Shown: positions 37,601 to 45,155, counted from the first letter of the stretch. The stretch: DNA of 64,000 bases from Hofstenia miamia (GCA_004352715.1 SCFE01000010.1:2905480-2969479), one strand, 5' to 3'. The notes: generated by a model from the sequence alone, not told the origin. Made by a program: numbers and translations.

Positions 37601-39558
37601 GTCAAATTTTTACAGGTGTGTTCAAACTTTTGAGCAACACTGTATATTGTTAAATAGATGATTATGAGATTTCCATTAAGTCAATATTACTATTCTCGGT
37701 TCAAAACCCTTCTTCGGAATTTGTAATGTCTATAATCAAAACAATAGTGACATTAGTATTCACTTATATGGTTTAAAAAAAGTTGTGATGAAGCATATTT
37801 GCGCATCAATATTATGTAATATACAAATGCAGATTAGAAATTTATATAGATATCTATACATTGTATACAATTCTATGAAAGAATTTGCTGAATTTATAGT
37901 GGATGACACATTATTAATTGCAACTGAGGCGTAACCAAAAACAATACAATAAATATAACAAACTTTTTCATACATTAGTTTTAAAACAAAATAGGCTTAA
38001 AAGTAACATACTTTGATAAGCGATCGTTAAGACGATCGAGAATAGCTTTGTTGATACTAACGAATGTGAGAGCTTTATTAATATCGGCAAAAGTGATCGC
38101 TTCCCCAAATTGAGAGTCTTTGACCATGAGTTCTGGGAGTTTCTCTTCAATCAATTTGACGAATTTTTCAGTAACCTTAAATGAATGTGAAAATCTTCAT
38201 GCATTAACTGTCTCTATTAAGACATAATGTAACTACACAATTTTTGGTATTACTCCTTGAAACATTTTAAAATTACCTCCATTTTTTCTACGAAAGCAGC
38301 TTCAGTGTCTCTAAATTCGCTTGCAACATTTTTACGTTTCTTAAATAGTTCGGGTGTGTCGACTTCGGGGTGTTTTTTCACTTCTGGCTGTGGAGGAGGC
38401 GGTGTTTCTACGAAATCCACTTTTTTAGCATCAGATGGCTGCTCATGCTCATCAATAACAGAGCTTTCCTAAAGTGACAGGATTTTCAGAAGCACAATTA
38501 AACATATTTAAAGAGCTAATCAAAAGTGATATTTTGTAGTGTTAAAATCTATTACGGAAAACAATATTTCCTACTTAAACAGAAGCACGCAATTCACGAA
38601 ATGCTGCCATTATAGATATCATATCCCAGGACAGTACTTTTTCGTTCGCTTTCTCTTAGCTTCCAACTGACTTCTCTCGGCTCTATTGTGTTAAGCAGAA
38701 TTTGAAAATAATGGTTTTCATTAACTAGAAAAAATAAAGTTTGGAATTACATTTCCATAATTGGGGTTTAATTAAATTAATAAAATGAGTTGTGCAAAAG
38801 ACTTTATTGCGTTTTTAATGGAACAATATTTCCGCAACTTTGTGTTTTTTGTCAAACGGAATATTTTAAATTGAGAAGTAATTTTCCAAGCTTTTTTTAC
38901 AGTTTTGTATTCTTACAATTTACATCTCTTTCTTAAACACATAAATTGAAATTAATATACACAGTTAAATTGTTAATTGCAAACTTGAGTTTATGTTAAA
39001 TTTGCATACTAAATTACTCAAAAACGCCACTCTCTCGAAATCTAGCAGAATTTTTCAATCTTATTATGACCTATAAAAGTATAATCCTACAGGACAAAAA
39101 TGACTACTATCCTAGCAAAGAAATCGCGATTTGATCCGTCTTTACAATTTCTGTTATTATGAATATAAATATTGATGTTCAAAAGAGGCCTTAATTTTTA
39201 AGAATGCACTGATTACTCGGAAGACTTCAAGAGTGTGTTTTCAGTTCTTGGGAACTTTTCACCCCTTAATGACTGAATATTATTTACCTTTGAATATGTT
39301 TTTGTTTTTTTATCAGTGAATGTGAAAAATTTTTAGCAAAATTTTTAGTAGAAATTTAGCGCTATTTATTTTACAATTTAAGCCAATTTTTGTCGTAATA
39401 AAACCGGAACCGTAATTTTAAGTATAACAAAAGAAACTTACATCAGAGACAACACTGCTGTTTATAGAAGTTTGTGAATTTGAGATATTTGAAGATGAAA
39501 TTTTGTTATATTCCAAAACATTTGTTACAACTTTATTGTCATAGTAGGAAATTTTGTC
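13944..39558 (-). CDS. FGD-type protein: RhoGEF (DH), PH, FYVE and second PH domain; ten exons, 5' end missing
   Basis: Ten minus-strand exons join in phase into 617 codons including the stop. Domain order is: a low-complexity N-terminal part rich in Ser/Asn, a proline-rich linker, a DH domain (exons 2-6), a PH domain (exons 7 and 8), a complete FYVE zinc finger (exons 8 and 9) and a second PH domain (exons 9 and 10). This DH-PH-FYVE-PH order is diagnostic of the FGD family (FGD1-6), whose members activate Cdc42 and bind phosphatidylinositol phosphates, PI3P through FYVE, at membranes and the actin cytoskeleton. Exons and introns follow GT/AG rules. Exons upstream of 39558 could not be recognised and the start codon is not in hand. 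Introns are packed with transposons. I cannot tell which FGD paralogue it is. Confidence 0.9.
14559..15909 (+). mobile_element. complete mariner-like element with 44-bp perfect terminal inverted repeats
   Basis: The left end at 14559-14602 starts GGGTTGTCGCAGAAAAAGCG. It is an exact inverted copy of 15866-15909 over 44 bp. The element is 1351 bp and contains one uninterrupted transposase gene. Both sides are TA-repeat DNA, as expected for TA target duplication, so the exact outer border is uncertain by a base or two. It lies in the last intron of the FGD gene, opposite to the gene, and directly abuts the hAT element. Perfect ends and an open gene suggest a recent insertion. Confidence 0.9.
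14727..15806 (+). CDS. mariner-family transposase (DD34D), full length
   Basis: A 359-residue open frame. The N-terminal half has two helix-turn-helix regions (a SLRRVQTIAKEYEDG segment and GRITVRELAEIHGLSKDTTHRI). The mariner linker motif is present as WVPHLLTEDNK. The DDE/D catalytic domain shows TDEKWFY (first Asp), FHDNARPH (second Asp) and YSPDVNICD (third Asp); 34 residues separate the second and third Asp, as in mariners. The usual YSPDLAPxD motif is modified to VNIC and the following residues are unusual (RMVFPLLEMRRS). The enzyme would bind the 44-bp ends and move the element by cut and paste at TA. A second ATG lies six codons inside. No damage is visible, so activity is possible but unproven. 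Confidence 0.9.
   Translation: MERNNVMEVSSKDCYLLIETMRRNDMKCTQIHNIITTAWGDIISLRRVQTIAKEYEDGTRAKLERKEGSGRRKSEERRNTQELIRNNIEDNGGRITVRELAEIHGLSKDTTHRIIKDLGFVSKSLKWVPHLLTEDNKRNRIDCCEEMSRVFNGTRNIKKLMLVTDEKWFYCRPLGNSKTRLSWIQPDGDRPVCSKRTLSDKKFLVLMCTNFDGLSYYKILDKGITVNSTVYCEFIMEAFNNFNTYENIKDRRGIPIENAILFHDNARPHISHETTDFLRRKNIKTLKQPAYSPDVNICDRMVFPLLEMRRSKTIFNTKNDLEIFLQENMPTLTKEIMHHQFEMLHQKCLDIIENNGNYC
16100..16725 (-). pseudogene. hAT transposase, C-terminal part with dimerisation domain
   Basis: This piece resumes the hAT protein left of the pogo-like insertion. It contains SLDDDLLITATFLYPRFKN, a conserved late catalytic-domain segment. The C-terminal hAT dimerisation motif reads NCASER, then after a frame change IINRHRSP. 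A frameshift near 16220-16240 separates the two. It belongs with 18770-19860 as one broken gene. Confidence 0.75.
16731..18770 (+). mobile_element. pogo/Tigger-like element inserted in the hAT, 3'-truncated
   Basis: The left end reads TA then GGGTAGAGTGGGGTAATTTG, a typical end of this pogo-like group. A transposase relic follows on the plus strand. The hAT protein is interrupted exactly across this interval. No inverted copy of the left end is seen near 18770, where hAT sequence resumes in the opposite strand, so the right end was lost. The insertion is younger than the hAT element. Confidence 0.75.
17168..18770 (+). pseudogene. pogo/Tigger-like transposase, broken
   Basis: The first frame (17168-17803, 211 codons) starts MPRKHVKRTN and has a Psq/CENP-B type helix-turn-helix (LPDAVRELGIPRETL, W-rich second part SYDWWQGFCQR). 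It ends with YDCDETGLSYVP, which holds the first catalytic Asp. Two in-frame stops follow (TAG at 17801-17803 and TAA shortly after). LMIDGHGSHVT (second Asp) and LPPHSSNRLQPI lie in a shifted frame near 18040-18165, and FNASLKRFWGDEVKKF follows in a third. A basic, proline-rich tail (18398-18660) leads to a cysteine-rich end (FCEEMYSNENHRDFFQCIEC) in yet another frame. Inactive. Confidence 0.85.
18770..19860 (-). pseudogene. hAT transposase, BED finger and catalytic core
   Basis: The upstream part near 19740-19860 reads CKICKQKF and TTTLRTHLEKK, a BED-type zinc finger, and then goes out of frame. The long frame at 19619-18770 contains VAITFDHCKSRNYENF, ATTDTTAAMSKAV, CFNHRLNLVVKDAL (the C-x2-H motif) and RWKSLYKLLS, all typical of hAT transposases of the ZBED type. 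The frame runs into the pogo-like insertion at about 18770. The rest of the gene is at 16100-16725. Confidence 0.85.
20235..20264. repeat. (TA)n microsatellite
   Basis: An uninterrupted run of alternating A and T lies just right of the hAT element and may be part of its original target site. Confidence 0.95.
20795..20988 (-). CDS. FGD gene exon 9: end of FYVE finger and start of second PH domain
   Basis: The acceptor TTTTTAG precedes 20988 and the donor is GTAAGAATT after 20795. The exon starts in phase 0 with LEYSKNEKLRVCDTCYALL, supplying the last Cys-x2-Cys pair of the FYVE finger. A short linker leads to GKWTSFYFIIANN, the first strands of the second PH domain. Length 194 nt, ending two bases into a Leu codon. 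Confidence 0.9.
22391..22391 (-). other. solitary mariner-type terminus
   Basis: Read leftward on the minus strand from here the sequence is TA then CAGGGTGGAACATTC, a typical Tc1/mariner terminus. I found no partner end nearby. It may be a truncated copy lying left of this point. Confidence 0.35.
22599..22640. repeat. (CA)n(TA)n microsatellite in an FGD intron
   Basis: A CA run grades into a TA run. It ends about 18 bases downstream (in gene direction) of the donor of the FYVE exon. Confidence 0.9.
22658..22944 (-). CDS. FGD gene exon 8: end of first PH domain and FYVE zinc finger
   Basis: The acceptor is CTTTTTAG before 22944 and the donor GTATTAAT after 22658. The exon begins with the PH C-terminal helix (KSKEEHDSWYSALHDNI). 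A linker leads to the FYVE finger: WVPD, Cys pairs in CSCC, the PI3P-binding RRHHCRACG and CSGCS. The last Cys pair is in exon 9. Length 287 nt; phase 1 in, phase 0 out. Confidence 0.95.
22988..23262 (-). CDS. FGD gene exon 7: first PH domain
   Basis: The acceptor is ACTTTTAG before 23262 and the donor GTGATTTT after 22988. The first base completes the Arg codon carried over from exon 6. The exon encodes the linker after the DH domain (SQQVFELIKSIQN) and PH strands (KKGRLLKICRKACEERFFVL, FTDVLWYMN). Length 275 nt. PH domains in this position assist the DH domain and bind phosphoinositides. Confidence 0.9.
23263..26656. other. FGD intron 6, right-hand part
   Basis: No supported coding region. 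AT-rich, with a few short frames (for example 23530-23793 plus) that lack recognisable motifs. A cytosine-rich patch occurs near 26370-26400. Confidence 0.5.
26657..27268. mobile_element. foldback MITE of Tc1/mariner type, 612 bp, TA target duplication
   Basis: The left end reads CAGTGGTGTGCTAAAGTTCT and the right end, inverted, CAGTGGTGTGCAAAAGTTCT. Inverted similarity continues inward for about 260-280 bp on each side, including TCGGACAC, AACCCAATTGCAAAAAATCA (or its complement) and CATGCATATTTACTAA. The centre is a short unpaired segment near 26930-27000. The flanking TA dinucleotides are at 26655-26656 and 27269-27270. No coding capacity; it was mobilised by another element's transposase. 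Confidence 0.9.
27271..29416. other. FGD intron 6, left-hand part (gene-upstream side)
   Basis: AT-rich intron. Frames such as 27490-27789 and 28043-28279 (minus) are uninterrupted for 78-99 codons but show no known motif and lack splice-site context. A (TAA/TTA)-rich run is near 29044-29060. Confidence 0.5.
29417..29551 (-). CDS. FGD gene exon 6: C-terminal part of the DH (RhoGEF) domain
   Basis: The first base completes the Arg codon, giving the invariant DH signature VQRIPRYPLLMREY across the junction. The acceptor is therefore ATATAAG before 29551 rather than the TATCAG 17 bases upstream, which would bring a stop into frame. The exon ends AGTCATTCCAATGAA-type coding for SHSNESKGNDER, with donor GTAAGG. 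Length 135 nt. Confidence 0.9.
30540..30764 (-). CDS. FGD gene exon 5: central part of the DH domain
   Basis: It encodes WDENPIIADIFNNVGHYLK, the helix corresponding to the GDIF region of DH domains, then FDKFMETYYNL and YFLCPVQRIP. The donor is GTAAATTT after 30540. Of two AG acceptors the one at GCGTTTAG before 30764 keeps phase with the small exon upstream. Length 225 nt. Confidence 0.85.
31421..31661. mobile_element. possible short MITE with TA flanks
   Basis: The left terminus is CAGGGTGGTCCAAAAGTCTG. The right terminus read inward is CAGTGGGTAGCAAAAATGTC. Both resemble mariner ends and are flanked by TA. They align only partly, so these may be diverged ends of one 241-bp element or two unrelated ends. 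Non-coding. Confidence 0.45.
33214..33250 (-). CDS. FGD gene exon 4: microexon (29 or 37 nt) in the DH domain
   Basis: A pyrimidine tract ending TTTTTTCAAG is followed by a short exon and the donor GTACATAG. The exon encodes TSLDKLHLER, which joins in phase to WDENPII of exon 5. Two acceptors are possible: CAAG before 33250 (37 nt) and CCAAG before 33242 (29 nt). The 29-nt version, starting in phase 0, fits an upstream donor at 38007. Support is a good donor, tract and frame, but no transcript evidence. Confidence 0.6.
33251..33908. other. FGD intron 3 segment without features
   Basis: AT-rich with no supported frame. Confidence 0.5.
33909..36050 (-). pseudogene. second non-LTR retrotransposon, 5'-truncated, with (TATC)n tail
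   Basis: Minus-strand pieces read in order: 36034-35516 (linker with FYERMRDAMSSFPSH and WITLKLRKF), 35501-35277 (NKLKKYYVKDASPKHM), 34952-34710 (reverse transcriptase IDFTKAFDSVPHITLIKKL and a LLGYLSNRSF segment), 34758-34519 (KYADD catalytic motif, KWVESNKMSIN) and 34255-33983 (DRKIQMVCNRVQRII, C-terminal). Each is separated by stops or frameshifts. The sense-strand 3' end carries TATCTATCTATC, a common LINE tail. No endonuclease is present, so the copy is 5'-truncated. It sits in the FGD intron in the same orientation as the gene. Confidence 0.85.
36368..37642 (+). mobile_element. Tc1-like transposon, 1275 bp, TA target duplication
   Basis: The left end is CAGTGTTGCTCAAAAGTCTG and the right end, inverted, CAGTGTTGCTCAAAAGTTTG, with TA at 36366-36367 and 37643-37644. 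The length is normal for Tc1 elements. The internal gene is broken. Confidence 0.9.
36565..37490 (+). pseudogene. Tc1-like transposase, broken
   Basis: The intact N-terminal 121 codons start MPNCEFSTELRTKIV and hold a helix-turn-helix (LCQISTYLNVSTGGVCRSL) and the conserved TTTIRRRLVSDFGL. A TGA at 36928-36930 interrupts the frame, which continues with HDRLQLCKQHRN and KVMFSDET (first catalytic Asp). Further frame changes separate GETINAARYLDIMKEMV, a GAPCHQA segment where the Asp of DGAPCH is replaced, and SGSSQDLN (third acidic region). Inactive. Confidence 0.85.
38008..38175 (-). CDS. FGD gene exon 3: N-terminal half of the DH domain
   Basis: The acceptor is ATTTAAG before 38175. The exon encodes VTEKFVKLIEEKLPELM and FADINKALTFVSINKAILDR, the first and second conserved DH helices. 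The donor is ambiguous: GTATGT after 38012 is the stronger consensus but leaves a phase that meets a stop in the visible next exon, whereas GTTACT after 38008 keeps the frame with the 29-nt microexon. I chose 38008 for frame continuity. Confidence 0.8.
38277..38468 (-). CDS. FGD gene exon 2: proline-rich linker and start of the DH domain
   Basis: The acceptor is CACTTTAG before 38468 and the donor GTAATTTT after 38277. Both boundaries are in phase 0, 64 codons. A charged, proline-rich stretch (ETPPPPQPEVKKHPEV) precedes KKRKNVASEFRDTEAAFVEK, the usual first helix of a DH domain with its conserved Glu and Thr-Glu. Confidence 0.85.
39442..39558 (-). CDS. FGD gene, most upstream recognised exon
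   Basis: The acceptor is TAATATTTAG before 39558 and the donor a perfect GTAAGT after 39442. 39 codons in phase 0: DKISYYDNKVVTNVLEY, then a Ser/Asn-rich stretch. There is no domain; the low complexity suits the disordered N-terminal region of FGD proteins. It is supported by splice signals and phase match with exon 2, not by homology. Confidence 0.55.
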
Positions 39559-39628
39559 CTAAATATTACACAATATAAAAATAAACAAGATAAAGCATCT
39601 GCAATTATTATATTACCATAGATATGTA

Positions 39629-40176
39629 CAGGGTGTCCATAAAGTCTTTAGACAATTTTAAAAATTCATTAACATTACAACTGAAGTTGGAAATCTCCGA
39701 AATGTTTAAATAATATCAAGTAAATAGTCAAGTTTTTATTCAAAGCATTAATATATTTCTATATGAGACCCATTTGTAGCACGGAGGACATCTAAACGAT
39801 ATTAAATTTCAGTCCACGTCCTTCTTAACATTTCTTCATCAATTGTATTCACAGCAGCAGTTATTCATTTCTTAAGGTCACTTATGTCCTTTATTTTGGT
39901 GCGGTAAACAACATCTTTCACGTTGTTATTTGTGTTTGAATATCTGATTTCGTTTCGATAAACCAAGAAACACATTGTGATTTTTCTTGTGCAGTAGTAA
40001 TTTTAAACAATGGTTGGTGTTATGAAATTTTATTCTGGTCGGTGTCGCTTTATTTATCTCGGTGATGGATCTGTTTTATTGATTGACCTCTGACTCTGAC
40101 AGGCCGAATCTTGATAGCACTTCTTAAATTTTTTAATGAATTTATAAAATTGTCTAAAGACATTGTGGACACCCTG
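39629..40176 (-). mobile_element. internally deleted Tc1/mariner element, 548 bp
   Basis: The left end is CAGGGTGTCCATAAAGTCTT and the right end, inverted, CAGGGTGTCCACAATGTCTT. The inverted similarity continues through TTAGACAATTTT and AAATTCATTAA. TA flanks are at 39627-39628 and 40177-40178. On the minus strand the interior retains the C-terminal end of a transposase (about 39765-39925: VKDVVYRTKIKDISDLKK, then after a stop AVNTIDEEMLRRTWTEI and YRLDVLRATNGSHIEIY). The catalytic domain has been deleted. Confidence 0.85.
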
Positions 40177-41429
40177 TATTACCATTGAGAATATAACAAT
40201 TATCAAATATCCAAGACCCAAATATTGGGATTTACGTTGCGTATTTTTGCGGAAATGTCAGGCTTGTGTTGAACAATTTCATATCAATAACTGAAATACT
40301 ATATACCAAATTTTGCATCAAATTAAGCTTGACATTTTAGACATTTCATTGACAACATATAAACAACAACAACAATAATAATTATAATAATTAGCCTTGA
40401 TATAGACTTTGGGGTCAAACATCAGTGGAATATATTTGGTGTAATTATTGACAGACTAATGTAATATAACATGTCTAACTTAATCAATATGCAGAATTCT
40501 ATATATGAAGTCTAAACTTGCAAACGTACGCTTACACTGCAAATATCAATATATAAAAGTTTAGAAATGATTGATTAAAAAATGAATCCTATAGAAATTT
40601 AAAACTAGTCATTATGTATATATAATTAAAATAGTTAAGAAAACAGGGAAAAATATTTTTTTCAGATCGATTTTTGATAAAAGTTTGAAAACTTCTATTC
40701 AAGCTATAGCTTTGAAGTGCTACCAAAATTCACGAAACAACGCTGTGTAGTAAGGACAAAATACATTGCGCTAAAAAAGCGTGATGTAAAAATCCAATAG
40801 TATATCGCACTGTCAAGTTTAATAATGAGGCAAAAACAATATATTTGTCAATATGATACAAATATATAATATATAATAAGCTCTGATTGTCTGATTGTAT
40901 TTTGTCGGTGTAAAAGTACTCCTGTTAGATTTTTTCTAGTTTTCACAGGCGGCGGAAGGTCAAAATGCGTCCCATGCACAAAATATAAAAGCACCGATAT
41001 TTTGTATTCAAAGAAGTTTGTGTTCGTAGATCGTAAATTGCCCGTTTGTACGCTTGGACTTTCATCATGGTACAAATACATGTATAAAATTTGATTTAAA
41101 TTCTTTAAATTTCTTACATAAAAATTTTTAGTGCAGCTTGTTACTTCCACCCTCCGCAATTGCTAGATCTGCTGATACCTAGAGTCATCAGAGTTTTTTT
41201 TGCAATGTTTCCTACTCTGACATCATTTTCTAAATCGTTAGAAAATTTAGAGATTGATGGATGAAAACTAGAATAGGAAATATTTCTGGGAAAAAATTTA
41301 TAAGATCGTGGATTAAAATGTATGTAATTACAAGAAAAAATATTGATTGGGTATTTTTGTTTAAAAAATTGAAGCTACATGAAATTATATACTTGACATA
41401 GCAATGACTATTCAGTAACGCGATCATGT
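40177..41429. other. non-coding or unidentified region upstream of the FGD exons
   Basis: A 103-codon minus-strand frame at 40848-41159 is open but shows no known domain and I saw no convincing splice sites; it could be an unrecognised exon or chance. The rest is AT-rich. Confidence 0.3.
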
Positions 41430-41450
41430 TTGCGTGCAAAATTTAAAGTC

Positions 41451-41453
<3 letters not shown>

Positions 41454-41482
<29 letters not shown>

Positions 41483-41483
41483 C
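41454..41483. repeat. (TAA)n microsatellite at the LINE border
   Basis: About ten TAA units directly precede the plus-strand reverse transcriptase relic. Confidence 0.95.
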
Positions 41484-43195
41484 AGCTTAGCGCCACTACT
41501 GTTTGTAGTTAGCGTGATACCTATCACAGAAAAGTTAAAGGAGACAGGCATAGGGTATAAGATGGAGAAGAATGGTAGAGCAGTGAGTCACCTATGGTAC
41601 ATGGACGACCTGAAGATGTATGCTAGTTCTAGGAAGATGTTGCAGAAGCAAGTGGAAACATTGGAGAAGGCAAGCAGAGATTCAGGGTTGGAGTTTGGAT
41701 TAGGAAAGTGTGCAGCAGTGACAATGACTAGAGGCAAGTGTGTGGATGGGGATGAGGAGAGGACAAGCAGTGGGGATAAGATAGAGGAAGGAAAAGAGGG
41801 GTACAAGTGCTAAGGTGTGATAAAGAAGGACAGAACAGATCACGAGGAAATGAAGATGAGGCTAAGAAAAGAATACAAGAGGAGAGTAAGGAAGGTACTA
41901 CAGAAGTCAGCATTGAATGGGCAGAATAGTATAAAAGCAATTAATACATGGTCGATACCAGTGTTGAGATATTCGGCAGGAATAGTTAGATGGAACAAGA
42001 ATGAACTTAGGGAACTAGACAGGGAGACAAGGAAGATACTAGCAGCAGAGAGAGCATTCAACCTAAATGGNNNNNNNNNNNNNNNNNNNNNNNNNNNNNN
42101 NNNNNNNNNNNNNNNNNNNNNNNNNNNNNNNNNNNNNNNNNNNNNNNNNNNNNNNNNNNNNNNNNNNNNNNNNNNNNNNNNNNNNNNNNNNNNNNNNNNN
42201 NNNNNNNNNNNNNNNNNNNNNNNNNNNNNNNNNNNNNNNNNNNNNNNNNNNNNNNNNNNNNNNNNNNNNNNNNNNNNNNNNNNNNNNNNNNNNNNNNNNN
42301 NNNNNNNNNNNNNNNNNNNNNNNNNNNNNNNNNNNNNNNNNNNNNNNNNNNNNNNNNNNNNNNNNNNNNNNNNNNNNNNNNNNNNNNNNNNNNNNNNNNN
42401 NNNNNNNNNNNNNNNNNNNNNNNNNNNNNNNNNNNNNNNNNNNNNNNNNNNNNNNNNNNNNNNNNNNNNNNNNNNNNNNNNNNNNNNNNNNNNNNNNNNN
42501 NNNNNNNNNNNNNNNNNNNNNNNNNNNNNNNNNNNNNNNNNNNNNNNNNNNNNNNNNNNNNNNNNNNNNNNNNNNNNNNNNNNNNNNNNNNNNNNNNNNN
42601 NNNNNNNNNNNNNNNNNNNNNNNNNNNNNNNNNNNNNNNNNNNNNNNNNNNNNNNNNNNNNNNNNNNNNNNNNNNNNNNNNNNNNNNNNNNNNNNNNNNN
42701 NNNNNNNNNNNNNNNNNNNNNNNNNNNNNNNNNNNNNNNNNNNNNNNNNNNNNNNNNNNNNNNNNNNNNNNNNNNNNNNNNNNNNNNNNNNNNNNNNNNN
42801 NNNNNNNNNNNNNNNNNNNNNNNNNNNNNNNNNNNNNNNNNNNNNNNNNNNNNNNNNNNNNNNNNNNNNNNNNNNNNNNNNNNNNNNNNNNNNNNNNNNN
42901 NNNNNNNNNNNNNNNNNNNNNNNNNNNNNNNNNNNNNNNNNNNNNNNNNNNNNNNNNNNNNNNNNNNNNNNNNNNNNNNNNNNNNNNNNNNNNNNNNNNN
43001 NNNNNNNNNNNNNNNNNNNNNNNNNNNNNNNNNNNNNNNNNNNNNNNNNNNNNNNNNNNNNNNNNNNNNNAGAGAAGAGAGAAACAGAAGCACTGATAAT
43101 GGCAGCGCAGGAGCAAGCAATAAGAACAAACTGGGTGAGTTCCCCGAGCTGAGAGGGATACCAGCATGAAGCTGTGAGAAGTAAGACGGATAATA
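41484..43195 (+). pseudogene. R2/NeSL-like non-LTR retrotransposon fragment, interrupted by an assembly gap
   Basis: From 41484 the frame reads LAPLLFVVSVIPITEKL, GRAVSHLWYMDDLKMYASS (the YMDD catalytic motif), GLEFGLGKCAAVTM, then after a TAG near 41811 a second frame with EYKRRVRKVLQKSALNGQNS, INTWSIPVLRYSAGIVRW and LDRETRKILAAERAF. This order is typical of restriction-endonuclease-type (R2/NeSL-like) LINEs. After 1000 N the sequence continues with ETEALIMAAQEQAIRTNWV, a conserved linker of the same group, then non-coding sequence ending in TAATAATAAT. The copy lacks its 5' half and part of its 3' half. N-run translations are not evidence. Confidence 0.8.
42071..43070. other. assembly gap of exactly 1000 N
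   Basis: Unknown sequence; the round length suggests a placeholder gap size. LINE sequence on both sides makes collapse of a repeat likely. Confidence 1.
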
Positions 43196-43306
43196 ATAAT
43201 TTATTGTTTTCAATTATTACAATCAAATACATGCAAAATAATCGCACATGCGGAGAACTGACTTGCTGCCAACAACGCATTGCGTATACATTAAGTTTTT
43301 ATCAAT

Positions 43307-43387
43307 CAATAAAATCTTACTAGACACTATTACAAAAATCAATCATTTTTCAATAAAATCTTACTAGACACTATTACAAAAATCAAA
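43307..43387. repeat. 44-bp tandem duplication
   Basis: CAATAAAATCTTACTAGACA starts at 43307 and again at 43351. The copies are identical through ACTATTACAAAAATCAA. Confidence 0.9.
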
Positions 43388-43763
43388 ATAAATTTTGAAA
43401 CAAAATTTTAATTTATATATTCGATTATTAGTTGATGTGTTCAAATGGGGTTTATTATTACATAGGGTTTAATGAACAGTGTGCTATATGATTCATGTAA
43501 TTGAAATCATTTAACTTTTTCACGGCTATACATTATGTCTGACTGCGAAATTTGACTTTAGTCCACATCTCTGAAAAAACTTCTTCTTTTACTGCGATAT
43601 TCGATCAGTCACAGAGTGCATAAAATAATGGTGCCAGCTGTACGATAAGTTTTACTCTTCAAAAACATGAGAATTTCTGAAAATTCATGAAACGCAGTGA
43701 AAGGGTTAAACAAGCTCTGAAATATATGATTATTTGCTTAAATTGTAAAATAATGTTATACCT

Positions 43764-45155
43764 CGTCGCACATTGCCGTTAAGTTAATTGCTAAGTTAAG
43801 GTTCAGCCTTAACGGCAGTGTGCGATGGAACTTCTTAAGTTAAGGCTAACCACAACGCGAACCTTAACGTTTTTTCAAGAGTTAATCTAAATTTACCTTA
43901 ACGGCAGTGTGCGACGATTTCGTTAAGTTAAGGTTTTTTGATGATTGATTTTTACAATATTTAAATAGAATTTGTATACGCATTAATAAATTCGCATAAG
44001 CGAACAGTGGAAATTAACATGCCAAGCAGGTGATGATTGTATCGTTATTGAGTAGCGTCAATAACATATGCCTCCGTTTAATAAAATCAAAGCGTTTAGG
44101 GGGTTAAAACAACGAGGTTTTATTCACGCTACAAGTGCAAATATTGTTTAAAACAAAGTTTTTAGAATATAAGTTCCACTGTGTTAGAAAGACATTATTT
44201 AGTGTGGTAAAAATTTTTGATAAATAGACATTTTTTTATATATATATATGTAGAATGGCAAAATAATTTACACGATTAAATAAATTATGTACATGATTCC
44301 GAACCCTCTGTTATATACGAAATTAAATTGCGTACATTAATGCATATATTATTATATTTTATAAGTTATACAATATCATAGATTCAATTTTTTAACTCAT
44401 GTGCTTATATTACATGTTAAACCATATCGATGTTTCATATTAGTAATTGAAATTTATTTTGTTAATCAATGACATCTAAATTGACCATATCAATCTAAAT
44501 TCAATAGCCATAGACACTATGTAGAAGCTAGAGGAAAGGCCAAAAATGTTAAACCATAAAATATTGAATAATTAATGAAAATTCGGGCAAAATCTAAGCC
44601 GAACCCTCTAAACTATATGGATTAAATCAAAATAATTTTTTTTTCAAGAAATAAGTTAAATACAAAAATATTAAATCACGATACAATATTTTGGTGTTTT
44701 TTGTATGCAATAAATACGATGTAAATATCTGCTTGAGATTTGAGTTGTGCAATTTTAGCTGTATGACAATTTGCAACTTTCTAACTTCGCCAAATGTAAT
44801 TACAAACTTAACGGTAAAAACCGGCTGGCAGTTGTTAGATATTGCCAAAAATACATTCCCGAATTTTTAGTTTAGGGCCGATTCAAATTCTAACTACATG
44901 TACATTTTCAACTAAATTTATTAAATAATTGTGAAATGCCTATCAAATTCAAACAGTTGTACTTGGGTCTCTTTAGCATAGCACACGTTCAAAGTAGGCA
45001 GACATGGTTTTGCAATTATGAGATTGTTTACAAACCTTAACGGCAGTGTGCGACCCCCTCTTCGTACAGCTAGATTTTGACCTTAACTCAAGAAATACCT
45101 TCGCACACTGCCGTTAAGGCTTAAGTTAAGGTTACCTTAACGGTAGTGTGCCGCG
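43764..45155. mobile_element. non-coding element with hairpin ends built from a repeated 18-bp motif
   Basis: The motif CTTAACGGCAGTGTGCGA or close variants occurs at 43808, 43897, 45036 and 45136 (plus) and inverted at 43766 and 45101. At each end an inverted and a direct copy form a hairpin (43766-43825 and 45101-45153), with TTAAGTTAAGG in the loops. The outermost ends are inverted relative to each other. About 1.1 kb between them is AT-rich and lacks a gene. This fits a DNA transposon derivative with palindromic subterminal repeats. I do not recognise the family and could not define the target duplication. Confidence 0.65.

Noticed and set aside
38585-38700. Possible extra FGD exon with coding-like codons (EVSWKLRESERKS)
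   Set aside because: Its phase would break the clean phase-0 join between the exons at 39442 and 38468, and the splice signals are weak.
40848-41159. 103-codon minus-strand frame upstream of the FGD exons
   Set aside because: No domain and no convincing splice sites; kept only as a note.
42071-43070. Long open frames across the N gap
   Set aside because: They are produced by undetermined bases. Only the flanking readable sequence was used.
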